From an uncultured Alphaproteobacteria bacterium (lineage in GTDB: Bacteria > Pseudomonadota > Alphaproteobacteria > RF32 > CAG-239), in assembly GCA_944391365.1 (NCBI GenBank), contig CALXTH010000163.1:1-9517 (forward strand): 9,517 nt of DNA. Reading direction: 5' to 3'. This document shows positions 1 through 6,322 of this stretch, in pieces. Numbering within the stretch: position 1 is the stretch's first letter; each line of letters starts with the position of its first letter. The position numbers and the translations under genes were made by a program. The notes beneath the pieces were generated by a model, which saw only the letters and a list, made by a program, of their open reading frames with translations, did no database searches and was not told the origin of the DNA.

Positions 1-71
1 CCGGCATGGGCAAGAGAGCCGAGGCCGAGACAGGATACGGATAACAATAAAGCATAACGTATTTTCATCAT
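1..71 (-). CDS. Secreted protein, N-terminal fragment (signal peptide only)
   Basis: Only the first 23 codons are in the window; the gene continues beyond the left edge. The visible part is a Sec signal peptide: a short basic start (MMKIRY), a hydrophobic core (ALLLSVSCLGLGS) and an AHA-type signal peptidase I site followed by Gly. The cysteine in the core is not in a proper lipobox, so a lipoprotein is unlikely. A strong Shine-Dalgarno, AAGGAGAT (82 to 75), precedes two adjacent ATGs at 71 and 68. The second gives the more usual spacing (8 nt rather than 5 from AGGAG), so the start may be 68. A very good promoter lies 36 bp upstream of the first ATG. The mature product cannot be identified from this fragment; the export call is firm and the function unknown. 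Confidence 0.75.
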   Translation of the reverse strand, partial: MMKIRYALLLSVSCLGLGSLAHA

Positions 72-106
72 AATATCTCCTTGCAAACTTCTTTCCTACG
101 ACTCTC

Positions 107-135
107 ATTATACCAGAAAAGAAAATAATTGTAAA
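107..135 (-). promoter_or_regulatory. Sigma70-type promoter for the leftmost minus-strand gene
   Basis: On the minus strand, TTTACA (135-130, 5 of 6 to the -35 consensus) is followed by a 17-nt spacer and a perfect TATAAT (112-107). A TGG precedes the -10 box, which makes an extended -10. The predicted transcript starts near 100 and gives a leader of about 30 nt with the Shine-Dalgarno at 82-75. It is the best promoter match in the window. Confidence 0.75.
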
Positions 136-174
136 TAATAAATTTTATACGACGACGAAAAATTTGCACAAACG

Positions 175-255
175 GGCGCAGCTTGACCCGGTCGGTTAGC
201 GGTTGAGAGATAGGGGCAGAGGAGGCGCGTTGCTCAGATTGTGCCACCACAGAGA
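175..255. repeat. 81-bp dispersed repeat, copy 1
   Basis: It aligns without gaps to 1567-1647, with 66 of 81 positions identical by my hand count. The most conserved part is the left end, where the first 19 bases are identical. Both copies lie in the same orientation and outside genes. In both, the minus-strand reading contains PLTDRVKLR, but there is no plausible start or protein family. This looks like a dispersed intergenic repeat rather than coding sequence. Confidence 0.75.
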
Positions 256-285
256 AAAGGCTCAGGAGAAATTCTGAGTCTTTTT
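255..285 (+). terminator. Rho-independent terminator, plus orientation
   Basis: The arms 255-265 and 274-284 form an 11-bp stem with an 8-nt loop, and the 3' arm runs into five T's (281-285). The one non-Watson-Crick pair, G260 with T279, is a G-U wobble only in plus-strand RNA, which favours plus transcription. No plus-strand gene lies upstream in the window. It may stop transcription that would run antisense to the leftmost gene, or it may belong to the neighbouring repeat. Confidence 0.6.
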
Positions 286-328
286 ATCAGCTTGAAAATT
301 CAAAATTCGTGATTACATCAAAAAGTGC

Positions 329-357
329 TTGCTAAAGCTCTCCCTTTGTGATATTCT
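329..357 (+). promoter_or_regulatory. Candidate sigma70 promoter for the structured RNA or leader
   Basis: TTGCTA (329-334, 4 of 6) is separated by 17 nt from TATTCT (352-357, 4 of 6). The -35 is preceded by C, as in strong alphaproteobacterial promoters. The predicted start is near 364, just before the first base-paired element of the folded stretch. It lies downstream of the 255-285 terminator, so it would begin a new transcript. Confidence 0.5.
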
Positions 358-363
358 GGTTAT

Positions 364-600
364 GCAGTCAGGAAAACAGGCTGTGGTGTCTGAAAAACAC
401 CTAATACCAGATATTCCGCATGGGCGGAGTGGGCGAGATAAGCACTTGCAGACAGCCTCTGATGTTGATATTTATATTGACATTAAGCTTCTGTCAGCTG
501 GTTAAGTTCAGCAGGTAGACGAATAAGCCTGACCGTTGGTATTACGGTTTTTCAGCTCCGCGCCACCTTGTTTTTCATAGCTTAAGGTGGCGTTGTTTTT
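364..600 (+). ncRNA. Candidate structured RNA (small RNA or 5' leader), unassigned
   Basis: This stretch has no open frame of note but many complementary segments. A long-range stem pairs GTCAGG (367-372) with CCTGAC (528-533). Inside it are a 7-bp stem 378-384/452-458 enclosing hairpins 385-389/397-401 and 415-419/424-428; an 11-bp hairpin 460-470/475-485 with three G-U pairs; and hairpin 497-500/509-512. Hairpin 534-536/544-546 follows the long-range stem. A terminator ends it at 600. A possible alternative pairing is GCGGAG (424-429) with CTCCGC (556-561), which touches the foot of the terminator stem. I found no signatures of tmRNA, RNase P RNA, SRP RNA, or the TPP, FMN or cobalamin riboswitches. 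It could be a free RNA of about 235 nt or an attenuating leader of the gene at 626. Stems were found by eye, without energy calculation. Confidence 0.45.
561..600 (+). terminator. Rho-independent terminator upstream of the cysteine-rich protein gene
   Basis: CGCCACCTT (561-569) and AAGGTGGCG (584-592) form a perfect 9-bp GC-rich stem with a 14-nt loop, followed by TTGTTTTT (593-600). It ends 25 bp before the ATG at 626. It could be the end of an independent RNA or an attenuator. The downstream gene needs either read-through here or a promoter I did not find between 600 and 626. Confidence 0.8.
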
Positions 601-625
601 GACTTAGAAACAATGGAGCTTAGTT

Positions 626-1381
626 ATGAAAATTAAATTTTTACTTTTAGGGACAAGTCTGTCCTTTTTACCAACCTTAACTTTTGCTCAGTGCGTAGAG
701 ACAACAAATTGTGAAACTCTAGGTTATACTGAAACCTCCTGTAACGGCGGCAAGGGCGTTAAATGCCCTTTCGGGAACAAGTGGGCGTGTTTGGGGGTAA
801 ATGAAGAAGAGTGTGAAAAATCATTCTGTAATAAATATGGTTTTACATTAACGTGCACGGGTACCGGCTACGCCGGTGGCGCAGGCGCTGCCTGCGGTGG
901 CAAATATATTCAATGTACGTGTTCAAGCGGTTATGAGTGGAAAGACGGAGCTTGTCAGCAAAAAATAACCGACGGGGCACATGGAGATTTGTATTATTGT
1001 AATGGTAAAGTTGTCGGGGTTAAAGCTCCAGAAATGGATTTTTATGTGGCAATGGAAGATTTGGGGTACATGAACTGGAGTAAGGCAAATAGTTTGTGTT
1101 TGAGTTATTCATTTTATGGCTGTTTGAAAGGGGCTCTGCCGACGAAAGATCAATTGTTTGTTATGTATAATAATAAATCTTCGTTAAATAGTTTGTTATC
1201 GACAAATGGAGGAGAAAATTTAACAGAAGATTTTTATTGGTCTTCTTCTTATCGTGTTTACAATGGTGCCCGTTATTACCGTATTGTGAGTATATCTAAT
1301 GGTAATGAGAGCAGTTATGCCGGGACTTCTGGAGGCAATGATAATGAGAGCTATGTTCGTCCGGTGTTGGTGAATTATTAA
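626..1381 (+). CDS. Secreted cysteine-rich protein with Lcl/DUF1566-like C-terminal domain
   Basis: The gene encodes 251 aa. The ATG at 626 has GGAG (615-618) 7 nt upstream. Residues 1-21 are a signal peptide with likely cleavage TFA|QC, so the protein is exported. Residues 22-110 form a cysteine-rich region (12 Cys, with CPFGNKW at 47-53) that probably carries disulphides formed outside the cytoplasm. The C-terminal domain (about 120-251) has NGKVVGV (126-132), a Cys pair (158, 166), LPT (171-173), FYWSSS (203-208) and a final YVRPVLV (243-249). This pattern belongs to Lcl C-terminal/DUF1566-like domains with a C-type-lectin-like fold, often found in surface or adhesive proteins. The Ser/Asn/Gly/Tyr-rich stretch 205-242 resembles the exposed variable surface of such folds. 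It is more AT-rich than the dcw genes, which suggests an accessory gene. The binding partner is unknown; the family call rests on motif order only. Confidence 0.7.
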   Translation: MKIKFLLLGTSLSFLPTLTFAQCVETTNCETLGYTETSCNGGKGVKCPFGNKWACLGVNEEECEKSFCNKYGFTLTCTGTGYAGGAGAACGGKYIQCTCSSGYEWKDGACQQKITDGAHGDLYYCNGKVVGVKAPEMDFYVAMEDLGYMNWSKANSLCLSYSFYGCLKGALPTKDQLFVMYNNKSSLNSLLSTNGGENLTEDFYWSSSYRVYNGARYYRIVSISNGNESSYAGTSGGNDNESYVRPVLVNY

Positions 1382-1393
1382 GTTTTGGCTTGG

Positions 1394-1424
1394 CTTAAAT
1401 TCCGGCACAACACCGGGATTTAAG
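1394..1424 (+). terminator. Stem-loop after the cysteine-rich protein gene, possible weak terminator
   Basis: CTTAAATTCCGG (1394-1405) pairs with CCGGGATTTAAG (1413-1424) around a 7-nt loop, 12 bp in all. The single T-G pair (1401/1417) is a wobble in plus-strand RNA. It starts 13 bp after the stop codon. It is not followed by a T-run, so termination is uncertain; 3' end protection is an alternative. Confidence 0.4.
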
Positions 1425-1523
1425 GTGTGTGGTGAAAAATCATCTACCGGATTGTTTTTCTATATCAGTCTTTACAACAACGGGGAGGGGGAATATGGAT
1501 GATTTTTTATAAACCCTTCCTGT

Positions 1524-1550
1524 CCTCCCCTTAACGGAATTAAGGGGAGG
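1524..1550. repeat. Palindromic repeat, CCTCCCCTTAA type
   Basis: CCTCCCCTTAA (1524-1534) and TTAAGGGGAGG (1540-1550) are perfect inverted arms around the 5-nt loop CGGAA. GC-rich palindromes of this form are common as dispersed intergenic repeats in bacteria. There is no T-run after it on the plus strand. On the minus strand the sequence after the stem is not a clean U-tract either, so a terminator role is not favoured. Confidence 0.6.
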
Positions 1551-1566
1551 GACGCTGTGGCAAGTT

Positions 1567-1647
1567 GGCGCAGCTTGACCCGGTCAGTTAGTGGTGGAGA
1601 GATCGGGGCAAAGAAAGCACGATGCTTAGATTGTGTCGCTGTAGAGA
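1567..1647. repeat. 81-bp dispersed repeat, copy 2
   Basis: It is homologous to 175-255 over the full 81 bp without gaps, with 15 substitutions. Unlike copy 1 it is not followed by a terminator hairpin. A short AT-rich stretch follows instead. The two copies flank the structured RNA and the cysteine-rich protein gene as direct repeats. Confidence 0.75.
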
Positions 1648-1803
1648 TAAATAAATCTGCAACTGTCATATTCGGACTTGGAGTCGATAGTTGGGGAGAA
1701 TGAGGCGGAGACGACGTTCGAGCCCTATGGGACGAAAGGGGCCCACGTAGTGGGAATTTACATCCGAATATCCAGGTGGCTATGGAATCTTTGTTTAACC
1801 TGG

Positions 1804-1826
1804 ATTCCCCGATCAAGTCGGGGAAT
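1804..1826. repeat. Palindromic repeat of the ATTCCCC...GGGGAAT type
   Basis: ATTCCCCGA (1804-1812) and TCGGGGAAT (1818-1826) are perfect 9-bp arms around TCAAG. The wider context, GGATTCCCC before and GGGGAATGACA after, is typical of dispersed intergenic palindromes found in several proteobacteria. Only one copy is in this window, so the repeat status comes from general knowledge. Confidence 0.55.
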
Positions 1827-1850
1827 GACAGTAGATTTATTTTTTATGAG

Positions 1851-1881
1851 ATTGCTGCGGCGAACAAGTTCGCCTTGCAAT
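1851..1881. repeat. Palindromic repeat of the ATTGC...GCAAT type
   Basis: The outer arms ATTGC (1851-1855) and GCAAT (1877-1881) enclose GGCGAAC (1859-1865) and GTTCGCC (1868-1874), separated by 2 nt. It is preceded by GAG and followed by GACA, a layout known from dispersed palindromes of alphaproteobacteria such as Rickettsiales. It lies 24 bp from the preceding palindrome. Confidence 0.55.
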
Positions 1882-2080
1882 GACAGGGGTGGGAATGGGG
1901 AGGTAGATGGAAAAAGAGGTCTTCTTATTATGATGAGAGAAAAGTTGTTATCTGTTTTGCGATGATGGATGTATCGCCGCAGGGAGGCCGGAGATTTTTA
2001 TGTTCGCTATTAATCTTTATTTTAGATATTCGTCCTATACTTTCTGATAATTATCATCAGGAAACAGTTAAGGCCGGATT

Positions 2081-3151
2081 ATGTTATATTCATTACTCGA
2101 GACGTTTAGTTTTATGGATTCCGTGGTTTATCGCGGGGTTGTCAGTTTTTTTACTGCATTTGTGCTGGTGGTGTTATCCGGAGGGCGGGTGATTGCTTTT
2201 CTGAAGGCTCATCAGGGAAAGGGGCAGCCAATCCGTGAGGATGGGCCGAAAAGCCATCTGGAGACCAAAAAAGGGACTCCGACGATGGGCGGATTAATGA
2301 TTCTGGGCGGTTCAATCCTTTCGGTTTTGTTGTGGTGCGATTTGACGAATCTTTATGTTGCCGGAGCTTTATTTGTCTATGTGAGTTTTGCGCTGGTTGG
2401 TTTTGTTGATGATTATGGCAAAGTGAAGAAAAACAGCACAACCTCTTTGTCCGGCCGGCTGCGGTTGTTGATTGAATTTTCCATTGCTCTGATGGTGACG
2501 GGGCTGGTTGTTTATGGGACACATGATGAGATCCGGTTTGGGCTGAGTATTCCTTATTTTAAGGATTTGATGATTAATTTGTGCTGGTTCTATGTGCCGT
2601 TTGCGATGTTTGTGATTGTGGGAACGGCGAATTCGGTTAATCTGAGTGACGGATTGGATGGTTTGGCCGGCGGGTTATGCGTGATTGCTTTTTTGGTGTT
2701 TGCGGTGTTTGCTTATGCCGCCGGTTCTGATTTGTCGCCGTTTTTGACGATTGTGCCGATTGTCGGGGTGGAGGAGCTGGCGGTATTTTGCGGGGCGGTT
2801 GTCGGCGGTTGCGTCGGATTTTTGTGGTTTAATGCGCCGCCGGCCAAAGTTTTTATGGGAGATACCGGGTCTTTGGCGCTGGGTGGTCTGCTCGGCAGCG
2901 TGGCGGTGATGACCAAGCATGAGATTATTCTGGCGATTGTCGGCGGGATTTTTGTGATGGAGGCTTTGTCGGATATTATTCAGGTTTTCTGGTATCGCCG
3001 GACGGGGCGCCGGGTTTTCCGGATGGCACCGATTCATCATCATTTTGAGCAGCTGGGCTGGAAAGAGACAACAGTGGTGCTGCGGTTCTGGATTGTGGCG
3101 TTGTTGCTCGGACTGGCGGGGCTGTTGTCTTTGCAGGTTGTCGGAGGCTAA
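2081..3151 (+). CDS. mraY: Phospho-N-acetylmuramoyl-pentapeptide transferase (lipid I synthase)
   Basis: MraY transfers phospho-MurNAc-pentapeptide from UDP to undecaprenyl phosphate at the inner membrane, forming lipid I and UMP. The product has 356 aa, the usual length of about 360, and many hydrophobic segments. Hallmarks are GTPTMGG (65-71), the Asp pair D110-D111, NLSDGLDGL (187-195), FMGDTGS with D261 (258-264), and the histidine motif PIHHHFE (317-323). The Mg-binding and catalytic residues are all present. The ATG at 2081 gives the common N-terminus ML; the ribosome site AAGG (about 2069-2072) is weak. It is the first gene of the dcw block, with repeat-rich DNA upstream where murE and murF would usually be. 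Only 3 bp separate it from ftsW; the usual murD is missing between them. Confidence 0.97.
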   Translation: MLYSLLETFSFMDSVVYRGVVSFFTAFVLVVLSGGRVIAFLKAHQGKGQPIREDGPKSHLETKKGTPTMGGLMILGGSILSVLLWCDLTNLYVAGALFVYVSFALVGFVDDYGKVKKNSTTSLSGRLRLLIEFSIALMVTGLVVYGTHDEIRFGLSIPYFKDLMINLCWFYVPFAMFVIVGTANSVNLSDGLDGLAGGLCVIAFLVFAVFAYAAGSDLSPFLTIVPIVGVEELAVFCGAVVGGCVGFLWFNAPPAKVFMGDTGSLALGGLLGSVAVMTKHEIILAIVGGIFVMEALSDIIQVFWYRRTGRRVFRMAPIHHHFEQLGWKETTVVLRFWIVALLLGLAGLLSLQVVGG

Positions 3152-3154
3152 GCG

Positions 3155-4294
3155 GTGATCAGTTTTTCCAGAAACAGCCGCAGTATCATCAGCAACTGGT
3201 GGTGGACAGTTGACAAGGTTTTGCTCAGCCTGATTACGGTGTTGATTATTTTTGGGATTTTTCTGAATTTTTCGGCCAGTCCGGCGGTGGCAAACCGCAT
3301 TGGCGCCGATACGTTTCATTTTGTCAAGCGGCAGTTGTTTTTTATTCCGATTGCTTACGGGTTGATGTTGCTTATCTCAATGCAGCGGCTGAAAACCATT
3401 CGCCGGGTGGCAATCGTCGGTTATATGGCGGTTGTTTTGCTGATGGTGTTGACGCTGTTTTGCGGAGAAGAAACAAAAGGTGCGTCGCGCTGGATCAGGA
3501 TCTTCGGTTTTTCGTTGCAGCCGTCCGAGTTTGTGAAACCGGTGTTTGCGGTGGTGGCGGCGTGGTTGTTTGACGGGCAGAAAAGGCATCAGGATTTTCC
3601 GGGGGACATTTTGTCAACAGGATTGTACGGCTTGACAGCGGTGTTGTTGTTGATGCAGCCGGATGTCGGCATGACGATTGTGGTGACGCTGATTTGGGGA
3701 TTTCAGTTCTTTTTGAGCGGGTTGTCGCTGATGTTTGTCGGGGTGATGGGGGCGGCCGGAATTGCCTTTGTTGTTTTGGCTTATTTTATGTTTGACCATG
3801 TGCATACCCGTATTGACCAGTTTTTGGCTTCGGGCGGTGAGTTGAGCTATCAGGTCAGGAAGTCTCTGGAGGCGTTTTCCAACGGGCATTTCTTCGGGCT
3901 GGGGCCGGGAGAAGGCATTGTCAAAGTGAATATTCCCGATGCGCATACGGATTTTATTTTTGCCGTGGCCGGTGAAGAGTTTGGTATGTTTTTGTGCCTG
4001 ATTATTATCGGGATTTATGCGGCGATTGTTATCCGGGCGATGCATATTTCGCTCAGGGAAAATAATTTGTTTATTATTCTTTCAACGGCCGGGCTTTCCG
4101 CTTCTTTCGGCATACAGGCGCTGATTAATATGGCGTCGACCATGCATTTGATGCCGACGAAGGGGATGACGCTGCCGTTTATTTCTTACGGGGGGTCGTC
4201 ATTGCTGGCAACGGCGCTCGGAATGGGAATGCTTTTGGCAATTACGCGCAAAAATGTTCATGCGGAGGATAAAGATGAAGAAAGTGAACTCTGA
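3155..4294 (+). CDS. ftsW: Septal peptidoglycan polymerase FtsW (SEDS family)
   Basis: FtsW is a polytopic glycosyltransferase that polymerises lipid II at the septum together with its class B PBP partner, usually FtsI. The product has 379 aa, with a cytoplasmic N-terminus and about ten hydrophobic segments. SEDS motifs are KGASRWI (108-114), QPSEFVKP (122-129), QPDVG (158-162), GLGPGEG (248-254), PDAHTDFIF with the likely catalytic D266 (261-269), GEE (273-275) and PFISYGGSS (331-339). It starts with GTG; GGAGG (3143-3147), inside the end of mraY, lies 7 nt upstream. Its end overlaps murG by 20 nt, so translational coupling is likely. RodA is the alternative SEDS member, but the position in the dcw block supports FtsW. 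Confidence 0.95.
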   Translation: MISFSRNSRSIISNWWWTVDKVLLSLITVLIIFGIFLNFSASPAVANRIGADTFHFVKRQLFFIPIAYGLMLLISMQRLKTIRRVAIVGYMAVVLLMVLTLFCGEETKGASRWIRIFGFSLQPSEFVKPVFAVVAAWLFDGQKRHQDFPGDILSTGLYGLTAVLLLMQPDVGMTIVVTLIWGFQFFLSGLSLMFVGVMGAAGIAFVVLAYFMFDHVHTRIDQFLASGGELSYQVRKSLEAFSNGHFFGLGPGEGIVKVNIPDAHTDFIFAVAGEEFGMFLCLIIIGIYAAIVIRAMHISLRENNLFIILSTAGLSASFGIQALINMASTMHLMPTKGMTLPFISYGGSSLLATALGMGMLLAITRKNVHAEDKDEESEL

Positions 4295-5411
4295 AACCAA
4301 TCATAATCTTATTTTTCTGACGGCGGGCGGAACCGGCGGACATGTGTATCCGGCCGAAGCTTTGGCCGAGGAGTTGAAAAAAAGAGGCTATGAACTGGCG
4401 CTGGTGACGGATGTGCGCGGGAAAAACAATTATAAGGGGACGCTGGGACAGATTCCGAATTATGCCGTGCAGGCGGGCGCTTTGGTTGGGAAGTCGGAGC
4501 TGTTTAAGCTGCAGAGTTTGTGCAAAATCGGAATCGGGGTTTTGCAGTCGATTTTTCTGTTGTGGAAACATAAGCCGCGTTGTGTGGTTGGTTTTGGCGG
4601 ATATGCCTCTTTTCCGTGTTGTCTGGCTGCGGCGCTGCTGGGGATTGATTTGGTATTGCATGAGCAGAATTCGGTGATGAGCCGGACGAATCGTTTTTTG
4701 AGCAAATATGCCGCGTTGGTGGCACAAAGTTTCCGTAAGGTGAAATATGCCCCGCAAGATGTGCGGACGGTTTTGACCGGAATGCCGGTTCGTTCGGCAA
4801 TTGCGGCGTTGCATGAACAGCCGTGCCGGATGCCGGAAGGCGGGCGTTTTCAGCTTTTGGTGCTGGGCGGGTCGCAGGGGTGCCGGGTTTTCAGCGATGT
4901 GATTCCGTCGGCGATTGCGTCTTTGGATCCGGAGATTGGTGCCGGGCTGACAGTTTATCAGCAGTGCCGCCGGGATGATGAAGAGGTGTTGAAAGATGCT
5001 TACCGGGATGTGCCATCCAAGGTTGTGATTTCGCATTTTTTTGAAAATATGCCGGAGCTTTATGCGTCGTCGCAGTTGATTATTTCACGTTCGGGGGCAT
5101 CATCCGTGGCGGAAATTGCGGCGGCGGGGCTGCCCTCAATTCTGGTGCCGCTGCCAACGGCGGCTGATAATCATCAGGTTTCAAATGCGAAAGAACTGGC
5201 GGATGTTGACGGCAGTATTGTTGTGGAGCAGAAAGATTTTACCGCGGTGTCGCTCAGCCGTCTGTTGACGGATTTAATCCGGGGGCCGGAGCGTTTAAAG
5301 CAAATGTCCGAGAATGCCAAAAAGGCGGCGATTACGGATGCGGCCGTGCGGCTGGCAAATGCGATTGAGCAGGATGTTTTGGACCGGAAAGGAGCGCAGC
5401 AAAATGCATGA
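4275..5411 (+). CDS. murG: UDP-GlcNAc:lipid I N-acetylglucosaminyltransferase (lipid II synthase)
   Basis: MurG adds GlcNAc from UDP-GlcNAc to lipid I on the cytoplasmic face of the membrane, giving lipid II. The product has 378 aa and the two-domain GT-B fold of family GT28. Visible motifs are GGTGGHVYPA (18-27), GFGGYAS (106-112), LHEQN (128-132), GGSQG (198-202), RSGASSVAE with E280 of the donor site (272-280), and LPTAADNHQ (293-301). I start it at the ATG 4275, since GGAGG (4264-4268) lies 6 nt upstream. An in-frame ATG at 4254 lacks such a site and would add 7 residues before the usual N-terminus. It overlaps ftsW by 20 nt and murB by 8 nt. The usual next gene, murC, is missing. Confidence 0.97.
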   Translation: MKKVNSETNHNLIFLTAGGTGGHVYPAEALAEELKKRGYELALVTDVRGKNNYKGTLGQIPNYAVQAGALVGKSELFKLQSLCKIGIGVLQSIFLLWKHKPRCVVGFGGYASFPCCLAAALLGIDLVLHEQNSVMSRTNRFLSKYAALVAQSFRKVKYAPQDVRTVLTGMPVRSAIAALHEQPCRMPEGGRFQLLVLGGSQGCRVFSDVIPSAIASLDPEIGAGLTVYQQCRRDDEEVLKDAYRDVPSKVVISHFFENMPELYASSQLIISRSGASSVAEIAAAGLPSILVPLPTAADNHQVSNAKELADVDGSIVVEQKDFTAVSLSRLLTDLIRGPERLKQMSENAKKAAITDAAVRLANAIEQDVLDRKGAQQNA

Positions 5412-6312
5412 CGGAGGGCTGATGACCCGCTTGCCGAAAGTGCGAGGCGTTTACCGGGAGAATGAGCCACTCAGCCGGCATACCTGGTTTGCGGTCGGGG
5501 GGCCGGCGGAAGTGATGTTTTTTCCGGAAGATGAGGCGGATTTGAGTGCTTTTTTGGCGGCGTGTCCGGCCGATGTGCCGGTGTTTGTGCTGGGCGGCGG
5601 GTCGAATCTGCTGGTTAGGGACGGCGGAATTGACGGGGTGACGGTTAAGCTTGAGGCTCCGGCGTTTAAGCAGTATCGGATTGATAATGATACCATTACC
5701 TGCGGGTGCGGTCTGCGCAATGTGGAATTGCAGAAAATTATGATTAACCATGGTGTGGGCGGGTTGGCTTTTTTGTCAACGATTCCGGGGTGTATCGGTG
5801 GTTCGGTTAAGACTAATGCCGGTTGTTACGGCAAAGAGACTGCGGATGTTCTGTTGTCGGCGACGGTGATTGACCGGCAGGGAACACTTAAGAAGATCAA
5901 CGTTGATGATTTACATTTGTCTTATCGTCACAGCGATTTTCCGGCAGACTGGATTATGACCGCAATGACGTTCAAGATTTATCCGGAGCCGGCACAGCGT
6001 GTTTTGGACGAGATAAATGACTATAAAAACCGGCGTTTGAAGACTCAGCCGCATCATGTTAAAACGGCGGGTTCCACTTTTAAAAATCCGGCCGGGCATA
6101 AGGCCTGGGAATTGATTAAACAAGCCGGATGTGCCGGTTTGGCGGTCGGCGGGGCGCAGGTGTCGGAGATGCATTGTAATTTTCTGGTGAATGCCGGCGG
6201 GGCGAGTGCCCGGGATATTGAGACTTTGGGCGAAGAAATCGTGCGTCGTGTGCGGGAGAACAGCGGGGTGACGCTGGAATGGGAAGTCAAACGGATCGGA
6301 AAAGAGTTGTAG
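5404..6312 (+). CDS. murB: UDP-N-acetylenolpyruvoylglucosamine reductase
   Basis: MurB reduces UDP-GlcNAc-enolpyruvate to UDP-MurNAc with NADPH, using bound FAD, in the cytoplasm. The product has 302 aa. The FAD domain shows FAVGGPAE (29-36), GGGSNLLV (64-71) and IPGCIGGSVKTNAGCYG (127-143). The substrate side shows YRHS (174-177), GSTFKNP with proton-donor S224 (223-229) and a C-terminal EWEVKRIG (292-299), where E294 probably matches the catalytic Glu. The ATG at 5404 has AAGGAG 9 nt upstream and overlaps the murG stop (ATGCATGA). A second ATG at 5422, with GGAGG 4 nt upstream, would give 296 aa and is a fair alternative. It follows murG directly, without murC. It is followed by ftsQ after 10 bp, without ddl. 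Confidence 0.96.
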   Translation: MHDGGLMTRLPKVRGVYRENEPLSRHTWFAVGGPAEVMFFPEDEADLSAFLAACPADVPVFVLGGGSNLLVRDGGIDGVTVKLEAPAFKQYRIDNDTITCGCGLRNVELQKIMINHGVGGLAFLSTIPGCIGGSVKTNAGCYGKETADVLLSATVIDRQGTLKKINVDDLHLSYRHSDFPADWIMTAMTFKIYPEPAQRVLDEINDYKNRRLKTQPHHVKTAGSTFKNPAGHKAWELIKQAGCAGLAVGGAQVSEMHCNFLVNAGGASARDIETLGEEIVRRVRENSGVTLEWEVKRIGKEL

Positions 6313-6322
6313 AATCGGAATT

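Larger units (their letters stand above)
1382..2080. other. 699-bp gene-free stretch rich in repeats
   Basis: I see no convincing gene here. It holds the stem-loop at 1394-1424, an 11-bp perfect palindrome at 1524-1550, the second 81-bp repeat copy (1567-1647) and two adjacent palindromic elements (1804-1826, 1851-1881). Two open frames, minus 1472-1816 and plus 1678-1965, run through these repeats and lack ribosome sites or family features. The last 190 bp must supply the mraY promoter unless read-through does. A TATACT at 2036-2041 could be a -10 box, but I see no matching -35. Confidence 0.6.

Noticed and set aside
364..600. tmRNA, RNase P RNA, SRP RNA, 6S RNA or a common riboswitch
   Set aside because: I looked for the tmRNA tag and tRNA-like ends, the RNase P and SRP core motifs, and the TPP, FMN and cobalamin boxes, and found none.
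626..1381. Diversity-generating retroelement target
   Set aside because: The lectin-like C-terminal domain invites the idea, but there is no reverse transcriptase and no near-identical template copy of its 3' end in the window.
1700..1740. tRNA gene suggested by GTTCGAGCC
   Set aside because: No matching T-stem, anticodon arm or acceptor stem can be drawn around it.
1472..1816. Minus-strand 114-aa frame through the repeat region
   Set aside because: It runs across the 81-bp repeat and a palindrome, so its protein-like phrases come from repeats. There is no domain and no Shine-Dalgarno.
1678..1965. Plus-strand 95-aa frame upstream of mraY
   Set aside because: It crosses two palindromic repeats, has no ribosome site, and shows no conserved features.
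2675..3319. Long minus-strand open frame (214 aa) opposite mraY and ftsW
   Set aside because: It lies entirely opposite two well-supported genes. Its composition (many Arg, His, Pro, Gln, Asn) is that of a reversed G- and T-rich coding strand, and it has no family features.
4242..5036. Minus-strand open frame (264 aa) opposite murG
   Set aside because: It is the shadow of murG on the other strand, with the same His/Arg/Gln-rich artefact composition and no ribosome site.
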